Positions 1 to 9,666 are shown, numbered from the stretch's first letter. The stretch: 64,000 nt of DNA from Melastoma dodecandrum (GCA_029817715.1 JARUPY010000091.1:1564501-1628500), one strand, 5' to 3'. A program made the numbers and translations. Notes: a model not told the origin generated them from the sequence alone.

Positions 1-1134
1 GCACCGGCGGAGGCGCTGGTCGCCCGTCTCGGCGGCGACGAGTTTGCGATCTGGCTCGCCGCCACGCCGGCGCGGGCCGAGGACCTGGCGCTGCGCGTGC
101 TCGAGGTGCTCGGGGCGCCGTTCGACCTCGACGGCGTCGGCGTCGCCATCGCGGCGAGTATCGGCATCGCCTACGCCCCGCGGCACGCCGTCGTGCCCGA
201 CGCCCTGATCGGCAAGGCCGACCTCGCGCTCTATCGCGCCAAGGCCGACGGCAAGGGCGTCTTCCGCACCTTCGCCGAGGCGGACGAGCTGGCGGTCATC
301 GAGAAGCGCAAGCTCGAGGCCGACCTGAAGCTCGCCCTGGCGCGCGGCGAGTTCGAGCTGCACTACCAGCCGCAGGTCGACCTCGCGACGGGCGAGGTCA
401 CCGCCTTCGAGGCGCTCGTGCGCTGGCGCTCGCCGACGCGCGGGCTGGTGTCGCCGGCCGACTTCATTCCGGCCGCGGAGAGCTGCGGCCTCATCACGCC
501 GATCGGGCGCTTCGTGCTGGCCCAGGCCTGCCGCGATGCCGCGACCTGGCCGCATGCCGTGCGCCTCGCCGTCAACGTCTCGCCGAAGGAGTTGGCCGAG
601 CCCGACTTCCTGCACAGCGTCGCACGCGCCCTGCAGCTCGCCGGCCTGCCGGCCTCCCGCCTCGAGATCGAGGTGACGGAGGGCGTCTTCCTCGGCGGCT
701 CGGCGCGCGCGCTCGGCCACCTCAACGCGCTGCGCGAAAGCGGCATCACGATCGCGCTCGACGATTTCGGCACCGGCTATTCCTCGCTCAGCTACCTGAC
801 CCAGTTCCCCGTCGACAAGATCAAGATCGACCGCGCCTTCGTGCAGAACATCGACAGGCTCGCGGACCAGGCGATCGTCGAGGCGATCCTCACGCTGGCG
901 CGGCGGCTGTCCATCCGCGTCACCGCCGAGGGCGTCGAGACGGCCGAGCAGGCGCTGGCGCTGAAGTCGCGCCGGTGCGACGACGTCCAGGGCTATCTGC
1001 TCAGCAAACCGCGCCCCGCCGCGGAGGTGCCCGCCATGCTGGCCGAGGCGTCGGCGGCGCTGCTCGCCAGCGTGCCAAGGGTCACCGAATCGCCGCTGGC
1101 GCTCGCGCTGGCGCTGCGCCGCAAGTCGGCGTAG
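1..1134 (+). CDS. GGDEF/EAL cyclic-di-GMP protein (5' truncated)
   Basis: The reading frame is open from base 1, so the start lies outside the window. The first residues already carry an intact GGDEF active-site motif (bases 31-45), the end of a diguanylate cyclase domain. A full EAL phosphodiesterase domain follows: EAL itself at bases 409-417, then NVSPKEL, EVTEG, DDFGTGYSS, KIDRAFV and AEGVET, all family hallmarks. The RxxD inhibitory site that normally precedes GGDEF is not visible. The GGDEF half could make and the EAL half hydrolyse cyclic-di-GMP; which dominates cannot be told from the part seen. The gene ends 4 bp from the convergent kup gene. Any sensory N-terminus is outside the window. 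Confidence 0.95.
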   Translation, partial: APAEALVARLGGDEFAIWLAATPARAEDLALRVLEVLGAPFDLDGVGVAIAASIGIAYAPRHAVVPDALIGKADLALYRAKADGKGVFRTFAEADELAVIEKRKLEADLKLALARGEFELHYQPQVDLATGEVTAFEALVRWRSPTRGLVSPADFIPAAESCGLITPIGRFVLAQACRDAATWPHAVRLAVNVSPKELAEPDFLHSVARALQLAGLPASRLEIEVTEGVFLGGSARALGHLNALRESGITIALDDFGTGYSSLSYLTQFPVDKIKIDRAFVQNIDRLADQAIVEAILTLARRLSIRVTAEGVETAEQALALKSRRCDDVQGYLLSKPRPAAEVPAMLAEASAALLASVPRVTESPLALALALRRKSA

Positions 1135-1138
1135 CGCC

Positions 1139-3100
1139 CTAGACCGTCACCTGCGCGCCGAGCTCGACGACGCGATCCGACGGGATCGCGAAGAAGTCGG
1201 TGGCGTTCGCCGCCTGCTTCGACAGCGCGACGAAGAGGTTGTCCTGCCAGATCGGCATGCCCGAGGTCGGCGAGGTCTTGATGGTGCGCCGGCCGAGGAA
1301 GAACGACGTCGTCATGATGTCGAACTTCAGGCCCGACTTGCGCAGCGCCGCAAGCGCGGAGGGAATGCGCGGGCTCTCCATGTAGCCGTAGTGCAGGATC
1401 ACCTTGGTGAAGTCGTCGGCGAGCTTTTCGATCTCGTAGCGCTTCGACGGCGGCACGCGCGGCGTGACCTCGGTCTTCACCGACATGATCATCACGCGCT
1501 CGTGCAGCACCTTGTTGTGCTTCAGGTTGTGCATCAGCGAGGAGGGCGCGGTGTCGGCGGAATTGGTCAGGAAGATCGCCGTGCCGGCGACGCGCGTCGG
1601 CTTCGATTTCTCGAGCATGCGGATGAGCTCGATCGTCGGGATCGAATCGCGCTGCGTCTTGCGCACGAGCATCGCGTTGCCGCGCACCCAGGTCCACATC
1701 AGGATCATCGCGCCACCGGCGAGGATGAGCGGCACGTAGCCGCCCTCGAGCACCTTGACGAGGTTCGCGGCGAGGAAGGCGAGATCGACGATGAGGAAGA
1801 TCGCCGTGAGCGATGCCGCCGCCCACAGCGGCCACCGCCACATCTTCCAGACGACGACGAAGGCGATCGTCGTCGTCACCACCATCGTGCCGGTGACGGC
1901 GATGCCGTAGGCATTGGCGAGCGCGCTCGAGTTCTGGAACAGGACGACCAGGGCGAGCACGCCGATCAGCATCATGACGTTGATCTTCGGGATGAAGATC
2001 TGCCCCTCCTGCGTCTCCGACGTGTGCTGGATCAGCATGCGCGGCAGAAGGCCGAGCTGGATCGCCTGGCGGGCGAGCGAATAGGCGCCGGTGATGACCG
2101 CCTGACTGGCGATCACCGTCGCCGCGGTCGACAGGATCACCAGTGGCAGCAGCAGCCACGGCGGCGCCAGATGGAAGAACGGATCGTCGACCTTGCTGGG
2201 ATCGGCGAGCACCAGCGCGCCCTGCCCGAGATAGTTCAGGAGCAGCGCCGGCAGGACGAACGCGAGCCAGGCGCCCTGGATCGGCCAGCGGCCGAAATGG
2301 CCCATGTCGGCATAGAGCGCCTCGGCGCCGGTCACCGCCAGGAACACCGACCCGAGCACGATGAAGCCGAGGAAGCCGTGCCCGAACAGGAAGACCAACC
2401 CGTGCAGCGGGTTGAAGGCATTGAAGATGCGCGGCGCGTCGCCGATGTGCGAGACGCCGAGCGCCGCGATCGTCGTGAAGAAGACCAGCATCACCGGGCC
2501 GAAGAAGGTGGCGACGCGAGCCGTGCCGGTGCGCTGCACGAAGAACAGCGTGACGAGGATCAGGATCGTCAGCTTCTCGACGTAGGGGTCGAAGATCGGC
2601 GTCACGAGCTTCAGGCCCTCGAGCGCCGAGAGGACCGAGATCGCCGGCGTGATGATCGCATCGCCCGAGAACAGCGCCGCGCCGGCGACGCCGAGGAAGA
2701 AGACCACCGCCGAGCGGCGCGACAGCGCCTGTTGCGCCAGCGCCATCAGCGAAAGCGTGCCGCCCTCGCCGCGATTGTCGGCGCGCATCAGGAACAGGAC
2801 GTATTTCGCGGTCACGGTGAAGAACAAGGCCCAGATCAGCAGCGACACCGTGCCGATGACCGCCTCGTCGGTGAGCCCGTTCCGCTTCGAATGGGCGAGG
2901 GACTCGCGCAGCGCGTAGAGCGGGCTGGTGCCGATGTCGCCGTAGACGACGCCGATCGACGCGAGCGCCATCGAGAGGAAGTTGCTCTTGCGATGGCCGT
3001 CAGCGGCCAGCTCCACGGCGGGGTGCGCCTTGTCGATGCCGGGAGTCGCCGAGACCTCCGCCTTCTCCGGAGACGTCCCACGCATACCGTCTTGCGACAT
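1139..3100 (-). CDS. kup: KUP/HAK family potassium uptake transporter
   Basis: Inner-membrane K+ uptake protein, probably K+/H+ symport as known for Kup. The family signature GVVYGDIGTSPLYALRE lies near the N-terminus, followed by about twelve hydrophobic segments and a roughly 150-residue cytoplasmic C-terminal domain. I chose the ATG at 3100 (653 aa, normal for Kup) because GGGA sits just upstream; the frame stays open to 3184 but the extra N-terminal residues are Arg-rich and unlike the family. It converges on the GGDEF/EAL gene and diverges from the porin gene across about 310 bp. Confidence 0.95.
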   Translation of the reverse strand: MSQDGMRGTSPEKAEVSATPGIDKAHPAVELAADGHRKSNFLSMALASIGVVYGDIGTSPLYALRESLAHSKRNGLTDEAVIGTVSLLIWALFFTVTAKYVLFLMRADNRGEGGTLSLMALAQQALSRRSAVVFFLGVAGAALFSGDAIITPAISVLSALEGLKLVTPIFDPYVEKLTILILVTLFFVQRTGTARVATFFGPVMLVFFTTIAALGVSHIGDAPRIFNAFNPLHGLVFLFGHGFLGFIVLGSVFLAVTGAEALYADMGHFGRWPIQGAWLAFVLPALLLNYLGQGALVLADPSKVDDPFFHLAPPWLLLPLVILSTAATVIASQAVITGAYSLARQAIQLGLLPRMLIQHTSETQEGQIFIPKINVMMLIGVLALVVLFQNSSALANAYGIAVTGTMVVTTTIAFVVVWKMWRWPLWAAASLTAIFLIVDLAFLAANLVKVLEGGYVPLILAGGAMILMWTWVRGNAMLVRKTQRDSIPTIELIRMLEKSKPTRVAGTAIFLTNSADTAPSSLMHNLKHNKVLHERVMIMSVKTEVTPRVPPSKRYEIEKLADDFTKVILHYGYMESPRIPSALAALRKSGLKFDIMTTSFFLGRRTIKTSPTSGMPIWQDNLFVALSKQAANATDFFAIPSDRVVELGAQVTV

Positions 3101-3409
3101 TCCAGCTTCCCTGCAGGCCGATCGGCCAGCTCGTGCGCGCCGATATAGCCGCTTCACGAGACCGAGAGAAGGGCCGCGACCCACGCGATTCGGCGCGGGC
3201 CGGTACCCGCTACGCGCGCGGACGGCGCCCCGACGTCAGCCCACGGCACAGGCAAATGCGGCTTTTCTTGCCTCTTTTTTGCCCAAACGGGTTTGCTTGC
3301 GGTCAAAACGTGCCATCAATGACACGTCCCCGCTTAACTTCCCCCAACGTCTTGTACGGTCGAGCTTTTTACGGCTTTCTCGATAGGTCCAAACCTGGGG
3401 GAACAGGAC
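3101..3409. other. Divergent intergenic region kup / porin
   Basis: A 309-bp region holding the promoters of two divergent genes. A T-rich stretch (3265-3300) and a small dyad ACGTG-N10-CACGT near 3309-3328 are visible. No convincing sigma-70 -35/-10 pair with correct spacing was found. Long frames crossing it on the plus strand run antisense into kup and are not credible genes. Confidence 0.5.
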
Positions 3410-4831
3410 GTGACCACTCGCACTACAATGAAATCCGTTCTGGCCTCCTGCTCGGCCGCCATCGCAATTGTGGCGGCGACCGGAGCCGCCCGCGCCGCCG
3501 ACATGCCGGCAGCAGCCCCTGCGCCGATCGCACCCGTCGTCGGCAACTTCAACTTCTTCGACGGGATCGAGTATCACGTCCAGGCCGAGGCCGGCATCCT
3601 CGGCAACGCCGCCAACCCGACCAACGGCCTCAACGGCAGCTCGCTCAACTTCGGTCATCTCTACACCGACCACGCCAATGAGCCCGAGCTCAACCAGGTG
3701 CTGATGACGATCACCAAGGCGGTCGATCCCAAGGCGACGGGCTACGCGTTCGGCTTCACCGCGCAGGGCCTCTACGGCTCCGACATGCGCTTCAACCACT
3801 TCCTCGGCCTCGGCGCCTTCGCGATGCGCAACGATCGCGACCAGATCGGCGTCGTGCAGGGCTTCGTCGCCGCGCATCTGCCCTGGTTCACCAAGGGCGG
3901 CGTCGACGCCAAGATCGGTCTGTTCACCTCGCCGCAGGGCTACGAGACGCTCGATCCGTCGACCTCGCCGTTCTACTCGCACAGCTACACCTACAACTAC
4001 GCGGTCACCTTCAATCACACCGGCATCCTGACGACGACGCACGTCAACGACACGCTCGACTTCTGGCTGGGCGTCGACACCGGCAACCAGGACACGTTCG
4101 GCAGCACCGCCGTGCGGGTCATCCCGGCTGCGGCCGTGTCGCCGACGCTCGCGCGCGACAACGGCGATCCAAACGGCCAGCCCGCCGGCTTCGTCGGCTT
4201 CGGTCTCAACAACCTCGCCAACGGCAAGCTGACGGTCCTCGCGCTGTCCCACATCGGCGCCGAGCAGGCCCCGGGCTCGATCTCGCCCGCCGGCGTGGCG
4301 CTGACCGGCGACCCCTACGGCTACAAGAGCGACCTTCGCTTCTACAACGACGTCGTCTTCACCTATAAGATCAACGACGACTGGACCGCCGTGCTCGAGG
4401 GCAACTACACCCACGACGATTACGGTTACGGCCCGACCCTGGGTGGCCCCGCCGACTACTACAGCGGCGTCGGCTATCTCTCCTACACCTTCGGCAAGAT
4501 CTACACGCTGAACCTGCGCGGCGAAATCGCCCGCGACAACAAGAACTTCTTCGTTTCGACGCCGACCGTGAACTCCGGTATCGCGCTGGGCGAAGAGGGC
4601 TTCCCGGGCAGCAGCCTCGCCGGCACGCCCGGCCAGGGCACGACCTACGGCTCGATCACCGGCGGCATCACGATCAAGCCGGAAGTGCCGAAGCCCTTCG
4701 CGACCGTCATGCTCCGTCCCGAGGTGCGCTACGACAACATCATCGACGGCGCCCCGCTCTACGGAAACGGCGGCGGCACCCTGCGGCGCGACCAGTTCAC
4801 CTTCGGCGGCGACGTCATCGTCGGCTTCTGA
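3410..4831 (+). CDS. Outer-membrane beta-barrel porin (BBP2-like)
   Basis: A 473-residue secreted protein with a classic signal peptide (about residues 1-29, probable cleavage after ARA). The mature part is rich in Gly, Asn, Tyr, Phe and alternating hydrophobic residues, and ends in a C-terminal Phe typical of outer-membrane barrels. Repeated strand pairs and the NFFDGIEY / GLYGSDMRFNHFLG style match the BBP2 (OmpL-like porin-2) family, presumably a diffusion channel. The GTG at 3410 has a strong GGGGGAA site upstream; an in-frame ATG at 3428 is the alternative and would give a more typical signal peptide. A strong terminator follows. The substrate is unknown. Confidence 0.88.
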   Translation: MTTRTTMKSVLASCSAAIAIVAATGAARAADMPAAAPAPIAPVVGNFNFFDGIEYHVQAEAGILGNAANPTNGLNGSSLNFGHLYTDHANEPELNQVLMTITKAVDPKATGYAFGFTAQGLYGSDMRFNHFLGLGAFAMRNDRDQIGVVQGFVAAHLPWFTKGGVDAKIGLFTSPQGYETLDPSTSPFYSHSYTYNYAVTFNHTGILTTTHVNDTLDFWLGVDTGNQDTFGSTAVRVIPAAAVSPTLARDNGDPNGQPAGFVGFGLNNLANGKLTVLALSHIGAEQAPGSISPAGVALTGDPYGYKSDLRFYNDVVFTYKINDDWTAVLEGNYTHDDYGYGPTLGGPADYYSGVGYLSYTFGKIYTLNLRGEIARDNKNFFVSTPTVNSGIALGEEGFPGSSLAGTPGQGTTYGSITGGITIKPEVPKPFATVMLRPEVRYDNIIDGAPLYGNGGGTLRRDQFTFGGDVIVGF

Positions 4832-4854
4832 TCGAAGGCTCTTCTCGAAACCTG

Positions 4855-4886
4855 AAAAGGCCGGCGCCCCCAGCGCCGGCCTTTTT
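4855..4886 (+). terminator. Rho-independent terminator of the porin gene
   Basis: A 9-bp perfect GC stem (4859-4867 with 4873-4881) and a 5-nt loop, flanked by A4 on the left and T5 on the right. It lies 24 bp after the porin stop. The A/T flanks make it potentially bidirectional, so it could also serve pcaF arriving from the other side. Confidence 0.92.
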
Positions 4887-4920
4887 CGTGTGCGGTGCGT
4901 GTCGGCTCGCGGTCTCCCCG

Positions 4921-5908
4921 CTAGACGCGCTCGAGCACCGTCGCGATGCCCTGGCCGACGCCGATGCACATGGTGGCGAGCCCGTAGCGCGCCTTGCGGC
5001 GCACGAGGTCCTCGACCGCGGTCAGCGCCAGTCGCGCGCCGCTCATGCCGAGCGGATGGCCGAGCGCGATGGCGCCGCCGTTCGGGTTGATGTGCTCGCC
5101 GTCCTCCGGCAGGCCGAGGGCGCGCAGCACGGCGATGCCCTGCGCCGCGAACGCCTCGTTCAGCTCGATCACCTCCAGGCGGTCGACCGAGATGCCGGCC
5201 CGCGCCAGCGCCTTGCGCGTCGCCGGCTCCGGCCCGATGCCCATGACGCGCGGCGGGACGCCGGCCACCGCCGTCGTGACGACGCGGGCACGCGGCGTCA
5301 GGCCGTGGCGCCGAGCCGCCTCCTCGGAGGCGACGATCAGCGCCGCCGCGCCGTCGTTGACGCCGGACGCGTTGCCGGCCGTCACCGTGCCGTCGGGCCG
5401 CACGATCGGCTTGAGCTTGGCCAGCGCTTCCATCGTCGTCGCGCGCGGATGCTCGTCCGTGTCGACGACGATCGGCTCGCCCTTGCGCTGCGGGATCGTC
5501 ACCGGCGTGATCTCGGCGGCGAGGCGGCCCGACTTCTGCGCGGCCGCGGCGCGCGCCTGGCTGCGCAGCGCCATCTTGTCCTGGTCGACGCGCGAGATGC
5601 CGTGCTCCGCCGCCACGTTCTCCGCCGTCTCCGGCATCGAGTCGGTGCCGTAGGCCTTTTCCATCGCCGGGTTGACGAAGCGCCAGCCGATCGTCGTGTC
5701 GTACATCTGCGCGGCGCGCGAGAAGGGCGCCTCCGCCTTGCCCATCACGAACGGCGCGCGCGACATGCTCTCGACGCCGCCGGCGAGGAACAGGTCGCCC
5801 TCGCCGGCGCGGATCGCCGCCGCCGCGATGCCGACCGCGTTGAGCCCCGAGCCGCAGAGCCGGTTGACGGTGGCGCCCGGCACCGCGACGTCGAGCCCGG
5901 CGAGCAGC

Positions 5909-5963
<55 letters not shown>

Positions 5964-6123
5964 GGATGACGTCGTCGACCGCCGCCCAGTCGACGTTCGA
6001 ATTGCGCGCCATCAGCGCCCGGATCGGGATCGCCGCGAGATCGTCCGCCCGCACGGCGGCCAGCGCCCCGCCGTAGCGCCCGATCGGCGTGCGGATCGCG
6101 TCGCAGATGAAGGCCTCGGCCAT
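4921..6123 (-). CDS. pcaF: 3-oxoadipyl-CoA thiolase
   Basis: Cleaves 3-oxoadipyl-CoA with CoA to succinyl-CoA and acetyl-CoA, the last step of the beta-ketoadipate pathway of aromatic degradation. At 400 aa it is full length. The nucleophilic Cys90 is in NRLCGSG, His356 in [11 protein letters not shown] and Cys386 in MCIGVGQG. The N-terminus ([17 protein letters not shown], then [16 protein letters not shown]) is closer to PcaF than to biosynthetic acetoacetyl-CoA thiolases. AGGAGA precedes the ATG. The upstream DMT gene runs 112 nt into this gene in another frame. A pcaD candidate lies about 46 kb away, so the pathway genes are dispersed. Confidence 0.9.
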
Positions 6124-6644
6124 GGGATCTCCTCTCGTGGTTTGCTCCTACCTAGGCCGTGCGGCGCGATCCTCCAATCTCCGTCGAACCGCCGGCTCCA
6201 GCGTCGGATGAGCACGACGCCGCCGACCAGCAGCGCGACGCCGAGCGCGCGCGGCCCGTCGAGCGGGCGCTGGGCGAGAGCGAACCAGCCGAACTGGTCC
6301 ATCGCGATCGACGCCAGCATCTGGCCCGCGACGAGCAACGCAACGAAGGTCGCGGCGCCGAGCCGCGGCACGAGCACGGTGGCCAGCGCGATGTAGAGCG
6401 CCCCGAACGCACCGCCCGTCCAGATGTACCAAGGCAGGCGCCCGACGACGGCCGTCGGCGGGATCGGGTCGCGCACGGTCAGAGCGAACAGGGTCATGCA
6501 GACGAGGCCGACGAAATAGCTCGTGAAGCCCGACCAGACCGTCGAGCTCAGCGCGATTTTCAAGTTGGCGTTGAGCGCCTGCTGCACGACGAGGCCGGCA
6601 CCGGCGAGCCCGGCGAGAAGCATGGAAACCCAGACGTTCGGCAC
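6012..6644 (-). CDS. DMT-superfamily YdcZ/DUF606-like membrane protein with long C-terminal extension
   Basis: Residues 1-147 form a compact hydrophobic protein with about five membrane helices, including the [21 protein letters not shown] type motif of the YdcZ (DUF606) branch of drug/metabolite transporters. The GTG start at 6644 is set by GGAGGT seven bases upstream. The family usually stops near residue 145-150, but here the frame continues about 60 more residues that are Arg/Ser/Pro rich and overlap the first 112 nt of pcaF. The tail looks like out-of-frame translation of pcaF rather than a domain. The substrate is unknown. It is divergent from the LysR gene. Confidence 0.75.
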   Translation of the reverse strand: MPNVWVSMLLAGLAGAGLVVQQALNANLKIALSSTVWSGFTSYFVGLVCMTLFALTVRDPIPPTAVVGRLPWYIWTGGAFGALYIALATVLVPRLGAATFVALLVAGQMLASIAMDQFGWFALAQRPLDGPRALGVALLVGGVVLIRRWSRRFDGDWRIAPHGLGRSKPREEIPWPRPSSATRSARRSGATAGRWPPCGRTISRRSRSGR

Positions 6645-6705
6645 CTTGCGACCTCCGCGCGGCATCGGCCGCCCGGCCGCTTCACATACCCGCTTCCATG
6701 CGGTC

Positions 6706-6725
6706 AAATGCCTTCCGCGGCATTT
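6706..6725. promoter_or_regulatory. Candidate LysR operator dyad
   Basis: A perfect inverted repeat AAATGCC-N6-GGCATTT lies 17 bp upstream of the lysR-type start and 62 bp upstream of the DMT start. Position and symmetry fit an autoregulatory LysR site. The spacing differs by one base from the canonical T-N11-A core, so assignment is by position only. Confidence 0.5.
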
Positions 6726-6741
6726 TCCATTCCAATTTGGC

Positions 6742-7668
6742 ATGCTCAACCCGGCGCATCTCGATCTCTTCCTGGCGGTGCTGCGCCATGGCGGCATGAC
6801 GCGCGCCGCTGAAGCGCTCGGCATCGGGCAGCCCCAAATCAGCCGCGCCGTGGCGCAGCTCGAGACGGACGTCGGCTTCGCGCTTTTTGTGCGCGGGCGC
6901 GGCGGGGCGCTGCCGACGCAGGAGGGCGAGGCCTTCGCCCGCGAGGTGGAGCGCACGCAGGCGGGGCTCGGTCAGCTGCGGCTGGCGGCGCGCCAGATCC
7001 GCGAGATGGGGATCGGGCGCCTGCGCATCGCCTGCCAGCCGTCGCTCGCCGTAGAGCTGGTGCCGCGGGCGATCCGGCGCCTCGTCGAGGCGAGCCCGGA
7101 TGTGCAGGTCGCCGTGCATGTGCCGAGCCCCGACACGATCTGGGCTTGGACCGCGTCCGGCCAGTGCGACATCGGGTTGGCGCGGCCGCGCGGCGGCCAC
7201 GCCGACGTTGCGGCGGAGAGCTTCCTGATGACCGAGGCCGTCTGCGCCCTGCCTCGCCGCCACAGGCTGGCGGCGCGGCGCTCGATCGCGCTCGCCGACC
7301 TCGCGGGAGAGCCGCTGATCGCCGGCGCAAGCGGTGCGTTCCAGCACGATGTCGAAGCGGCCTTCGCGCAGGCCGACATCGAACCCCGTTTCGCGTTTAC
7401 GGCGCAGTACACGGCGGCGCGCTGCGGGCTCGTGGCGGAAGGGCTGGGGCTGGCGATCGTCGACCCCCTGCCCGCGCGCAGTCTCCGCCTGCCGATCGTG
7501 CTGCGCCCGTTGCGTCCCGCGCTGCGCATCGAGACGATGCTGCTCCGCACCCCAGGCCGGCCGCCGAGCTTGCTAGCGGAAAAATTCATGCGCCATCTCG
7601 TGGCCGAGCGCGACGCCCTACTTGGCACCCGGCGGGGCTTGACCGCGCGACCGCAAATCAAGCTGTAG
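6742..7668 (+). CDS. LysR-family transcriptional regulator
   Basis: A 308-residue regulator. The N-terminal winged helix-turn-helix (residues about 1-60; HLDLFLAVLRHGGMTRAAEALGIGQPQISRAVAQLE) is followed by a substrate-binding domain of the periplasmic-protein fold. The ATG at 6742 gives the usual LysR length; the frame is open to 6523 but that part overlaps the divergent gene. No good ribosome site is visible. Divergent orientation suggests it controls the DMT/pcaF pair and itself, perhaps in response to an aromatic or amino acid; the effector is unknown. Confidence 0.9.
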   Translation: MLNPAHLDLFLAVLRHGGMTRAAEALGIGQPQISRAVAQLETDVGFALFVRGRGGALPTQEGEAFAREVERTQAGLGQLRLAARQIREMGIGRLRIACQPSLAVELVPRAIRRLVEASPDVQVAVHVPSPDTIWAWTASGQCDIGLARPRGGHADVAAESFLMTEAVCALPRRHRLAARRSIALADLAGEPLIAGASGAFQHDVEAAFAQADIEPRFAFTAQYTAARCGLVAEGLGLAIVDPLPARSLRLPIVLRPLRPALRIETMLLRTPGRPPSLLAEKFMRHLVAERDALLGTRRGLTARPQIKL

Positions 7669-7691
7669 CAGGGCCACGCCGGACCCGACGC

Positions 7692-8147
7692 ATGCTCACC
7701 CTCGCCCTCTACCAGCCCGACATCCCGCAGAACGCCGGCACCATGCTGCGCATGTGCGCCTGCCTCGGCATCGCGGCGGCGATCGTCGAGCCGGCCGGCT
7801 TCCCGGTGAGCGACCGGCATTTCCGGCGCGCCGGCATGGACTATCTCGACGCCGTGGAGATCGACCGGCACGTGTCCTTCGCGGCGTTCGAGGCGTGGCG
7901 CGCGGGGACGGGGCGGCGGCTCGTGCTGCTGACGACCCATGCCACCCAAGCCTACACCGACCTCGCCTTCCGCGCGGACGACATCCTGCTCGTCGGCCGC
8001 GAGTCGGCCGGCGTGCCCGAGGCCGTGCATGCGGCGGCGGACGCGCGCATCCTCGTGCCCATGCGCGCGGACCTGCGCTCGCTCAACGTCGCCGTCGCGG
8101 CCGCGATGGTGGTCGGCGAGGCGCTGCGCCAGACACGCGGCGGCTGA
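7692..8147 (+). CDS. trmL: tRNA (cytidine(34)-2'-O)-methyltransferase
   Basis: A 151-residue SPOUT methyltransferase that 2'-O-methylates the wobble base of tRNA-Leu isoacceptors using S-adenosylmethionine. The start (LALYQPDIPQNAGTMLRMCACLG), the LLVGRESAGVP motif and the C-terminal LRSLNVAVAAAMV knot motif are the TrmL signatures, and the length matches. It starts 24 bp after the LysR gene and ends 5 bp before the sulfotransferase gene, so the three may be co-transcribed. Confidence 0.93.
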   Translation: MLTLALYQPDIPQNAGTMLRMCACLGIAAAIVEPAGFPVSDRHFRRAGMDYLDAVEIDRHVSFAAFEAWRAGTGRRLVLLTTHATQAYTDLAFRADDILLVGRESAGVPEAVHAAADARILVPMRADLRSLNVAVAAAMVVGEALRQTRGG

Positions 8148-8151
8148 AGGC

Positions 8152-9192
8152 ATGTCGAAGCGCGTCGTCCTCCACATCGGCCTCGCCAAGACCGGCACGA
8201 CCTCGTTCCAGCACGCGTGTCATCGGCACCGCCGCCTGCTGGCGCGCCACGGCATCCTCTATCCGCGCGCGCTGTGCGGGTTCGCGAAGAACCATTCGCC
8301 GCTGGCCGCGAGCTATCTCGCGCACCGCCCGCACGACCCGACGATCGCGATGAAGGTGGTGCCGCGCGCCGCGGCGGTCGCCAGGCTCGCGGCGGAGATG
8401 GCGGCGAGCCCCTGCCCCGTCACGCTCCTGTCGTCGGAGCATTTCTCGATCCATTTCGATCTCTACGAGGCCGGTCATCTCGCCGAGGATCTGTCGGCCC
8501 ATGCGCCGGAGATCGTCGTCGCGATCCGCGAGCCCTACGGGCGCTTCCTGTCGATGTGGAACACGCAGGTCACCGCGGGGGGCGCCCTCTCGCTCGAAGA
8601 CTACGCGCGCACGATCCTGGTGCCGGACAATCGCTTCATCTCGATCCGCGAGACGCTGTCGATCTGGCGGGAGACGTTCGGGCCGGAGCGCGTGCACCTC
8701 GTCGACTGGGACGCCGGCGGCGACGTCGCGGCGGCGATCCTCGCGCGCTGCGGGGCGGGCGCGCCGCTACCCGGCGGCCGACGGCGCCGCGTCTCGCTGC
8801 CGCTCGGCGCGATCGAGACGCTGCGGCTCGTCAACGAGATGCTCGCCGTGCGCCAGCCGTCGCCGGGCGTCGCGCCCTGGGCGCAGCGCTCGGCCTTCAG
8901 CTGGCTGGCGCGCCAGCGCCTCGCCCGCATGGCGTTTCCGAAAGAGAAGCCGATCGTCTCGGAGCAAACGATGCGGTCGCTCGACGCGATCCATGCGCAA
9001 GACAGCGCCTGGCTCGCCGAGACGTACGGGATGTCGCTCGCCTCCTCGCGCGACCGCCTCGTCGTCGGCGCGCCGCCGCCGCCCTCCGACGCGCAGCGCG
9101 CCGCGGCGACGGACCTGCTGCGCGGCGTGTCGCGCGGCCTCTGGCCGGTGAGCACGGCCGCCGTGCGCCTCGCCGAACGGAAGACGCGCTAG
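8152..9192 (+). CDS. Sulfotransferase-family protein
   Basis: A 346-residue protein whose N-terminus LHIGLAKTGTTSFQ matches the 5'-phosphosulfate-binding loop (KTGTT) of PAPS-dependent sulfotransferases. IREPYGRFLSMWNTQ near residue 125 matches the 3'-phosphate-binding motif. The acceptor is not predictable; a cell-surface polysaccharide or lipid is plausible since a flippase and a glycosyltransferase occur elsewhere in the window. The start is 5 bp after trmL. Its stop codon overlaps that of the convergent MAPEG gene (4-bp overlap). Confidence 0.8.
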   Translation: MSKRVVLHIGLAKTGTTSFQHACHRHRRLLARHGILYPRALCGFAKNHSPLAASYLAHRPHDPTIAMKVVPRAAAVARLAAEMAASPCPVTLLSSEHFSIHFDLYEAGHLAEDLSAHAPEIVVAIREPYGRFLSMWNTQVTAGGALSLEDYARTILVPDNRFISIRETLSIWRETFGPERVHLVDWDAGGDVAAAILARCGAGAPLPGGRRRRVSLPLGAIETLRLVNEMLAVRQPSPGVAPWAQRSAFSWLARQRLARMAFPKEKPIVSEQTMRSLDAIHAQDSAWLAETYGMSLASSRDRLVVGAPPPPSDAQRAAATDLLRGVSRGLWPVSTAAVRLAERKTR

Positions 9193-9587
9193 GCGACCCG
9201 GATGAGCAGCGCCAAGGCCGCGATGTTCAGCACCGCGAGGGTCAGGACGATGCCGCCGCCACGGCAGGCGAACTGGCGCGGCGTGTTGGTGCCCGCGAAC
9301 ATGCCGATCGGGTGCAGGATGCGCGCGACCACGAGGACAATGAGAAGGACGCGGGTGAGCGTCGAGCTGCCGCCGGCGCTCTCGTAGAGGCCGATCACGA
9401 TCAGCGCGATCGGCACGTATTCGATGAAGTTCGCGTGGCTGCGCACCCGTCGCATCAGAGCATCGTCGCCGCCGTCGCCGAACAGCGCCTCCTTGCCGAC
9501 GCGGCCCGCGATGACCCATCCGGCGAGCCCGACATAGATCAGGGCGAGAAGCGACGCATAGAAGGCGGTGATGGCCGGAAACAGCAT
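9189..9587 (-). CDS. MAPEG-family membrane protein
   Basis: A 132-residue protein with four predicted membrane helices. The RSHANFIEYVPIAL stretch (about residues 48-61) is the MAPEG signature of small glutathione-linked membrane enzymes related to microsomal glutathione transferase; RILHPIGMF follows in the third helix. Bacterial members are mostly uncharacterised, with possible roles in detoxifying lipid peroxides or xenobiotics. It overlaps the convergent sulfotransferase by 4 bp. Confidence 0.85.
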   Translation of the reverse strand: MLFPAITAFYASLLALIYVGLAGWVIAGRVGKEALFGDGGDDALMRRVRSHANFIEYVPIALIVIGLYESAGGSSTLTRVLLIVLVVARILHPIGMFAGTNTPRQFACRGGGIVLTLAVLNIAALALLIRVA

Positions 9588-9666
9588 GCGCGGGTCCTTC
9601 GTCGAGACGCGTCAACGTATCCAAAACGCGGCAGGCGGCCAGCCAGCCGAAAGCCGCGGGCGCGCC

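Noticed and set aside
1391..3148. 585-residue plus-strand open frame
   Set aside because: It is antisense to kup in a GC-rich region; its composition is dominated by Arg, Asp, Glu and His, as expected from a shadow frame, and it has no domain.
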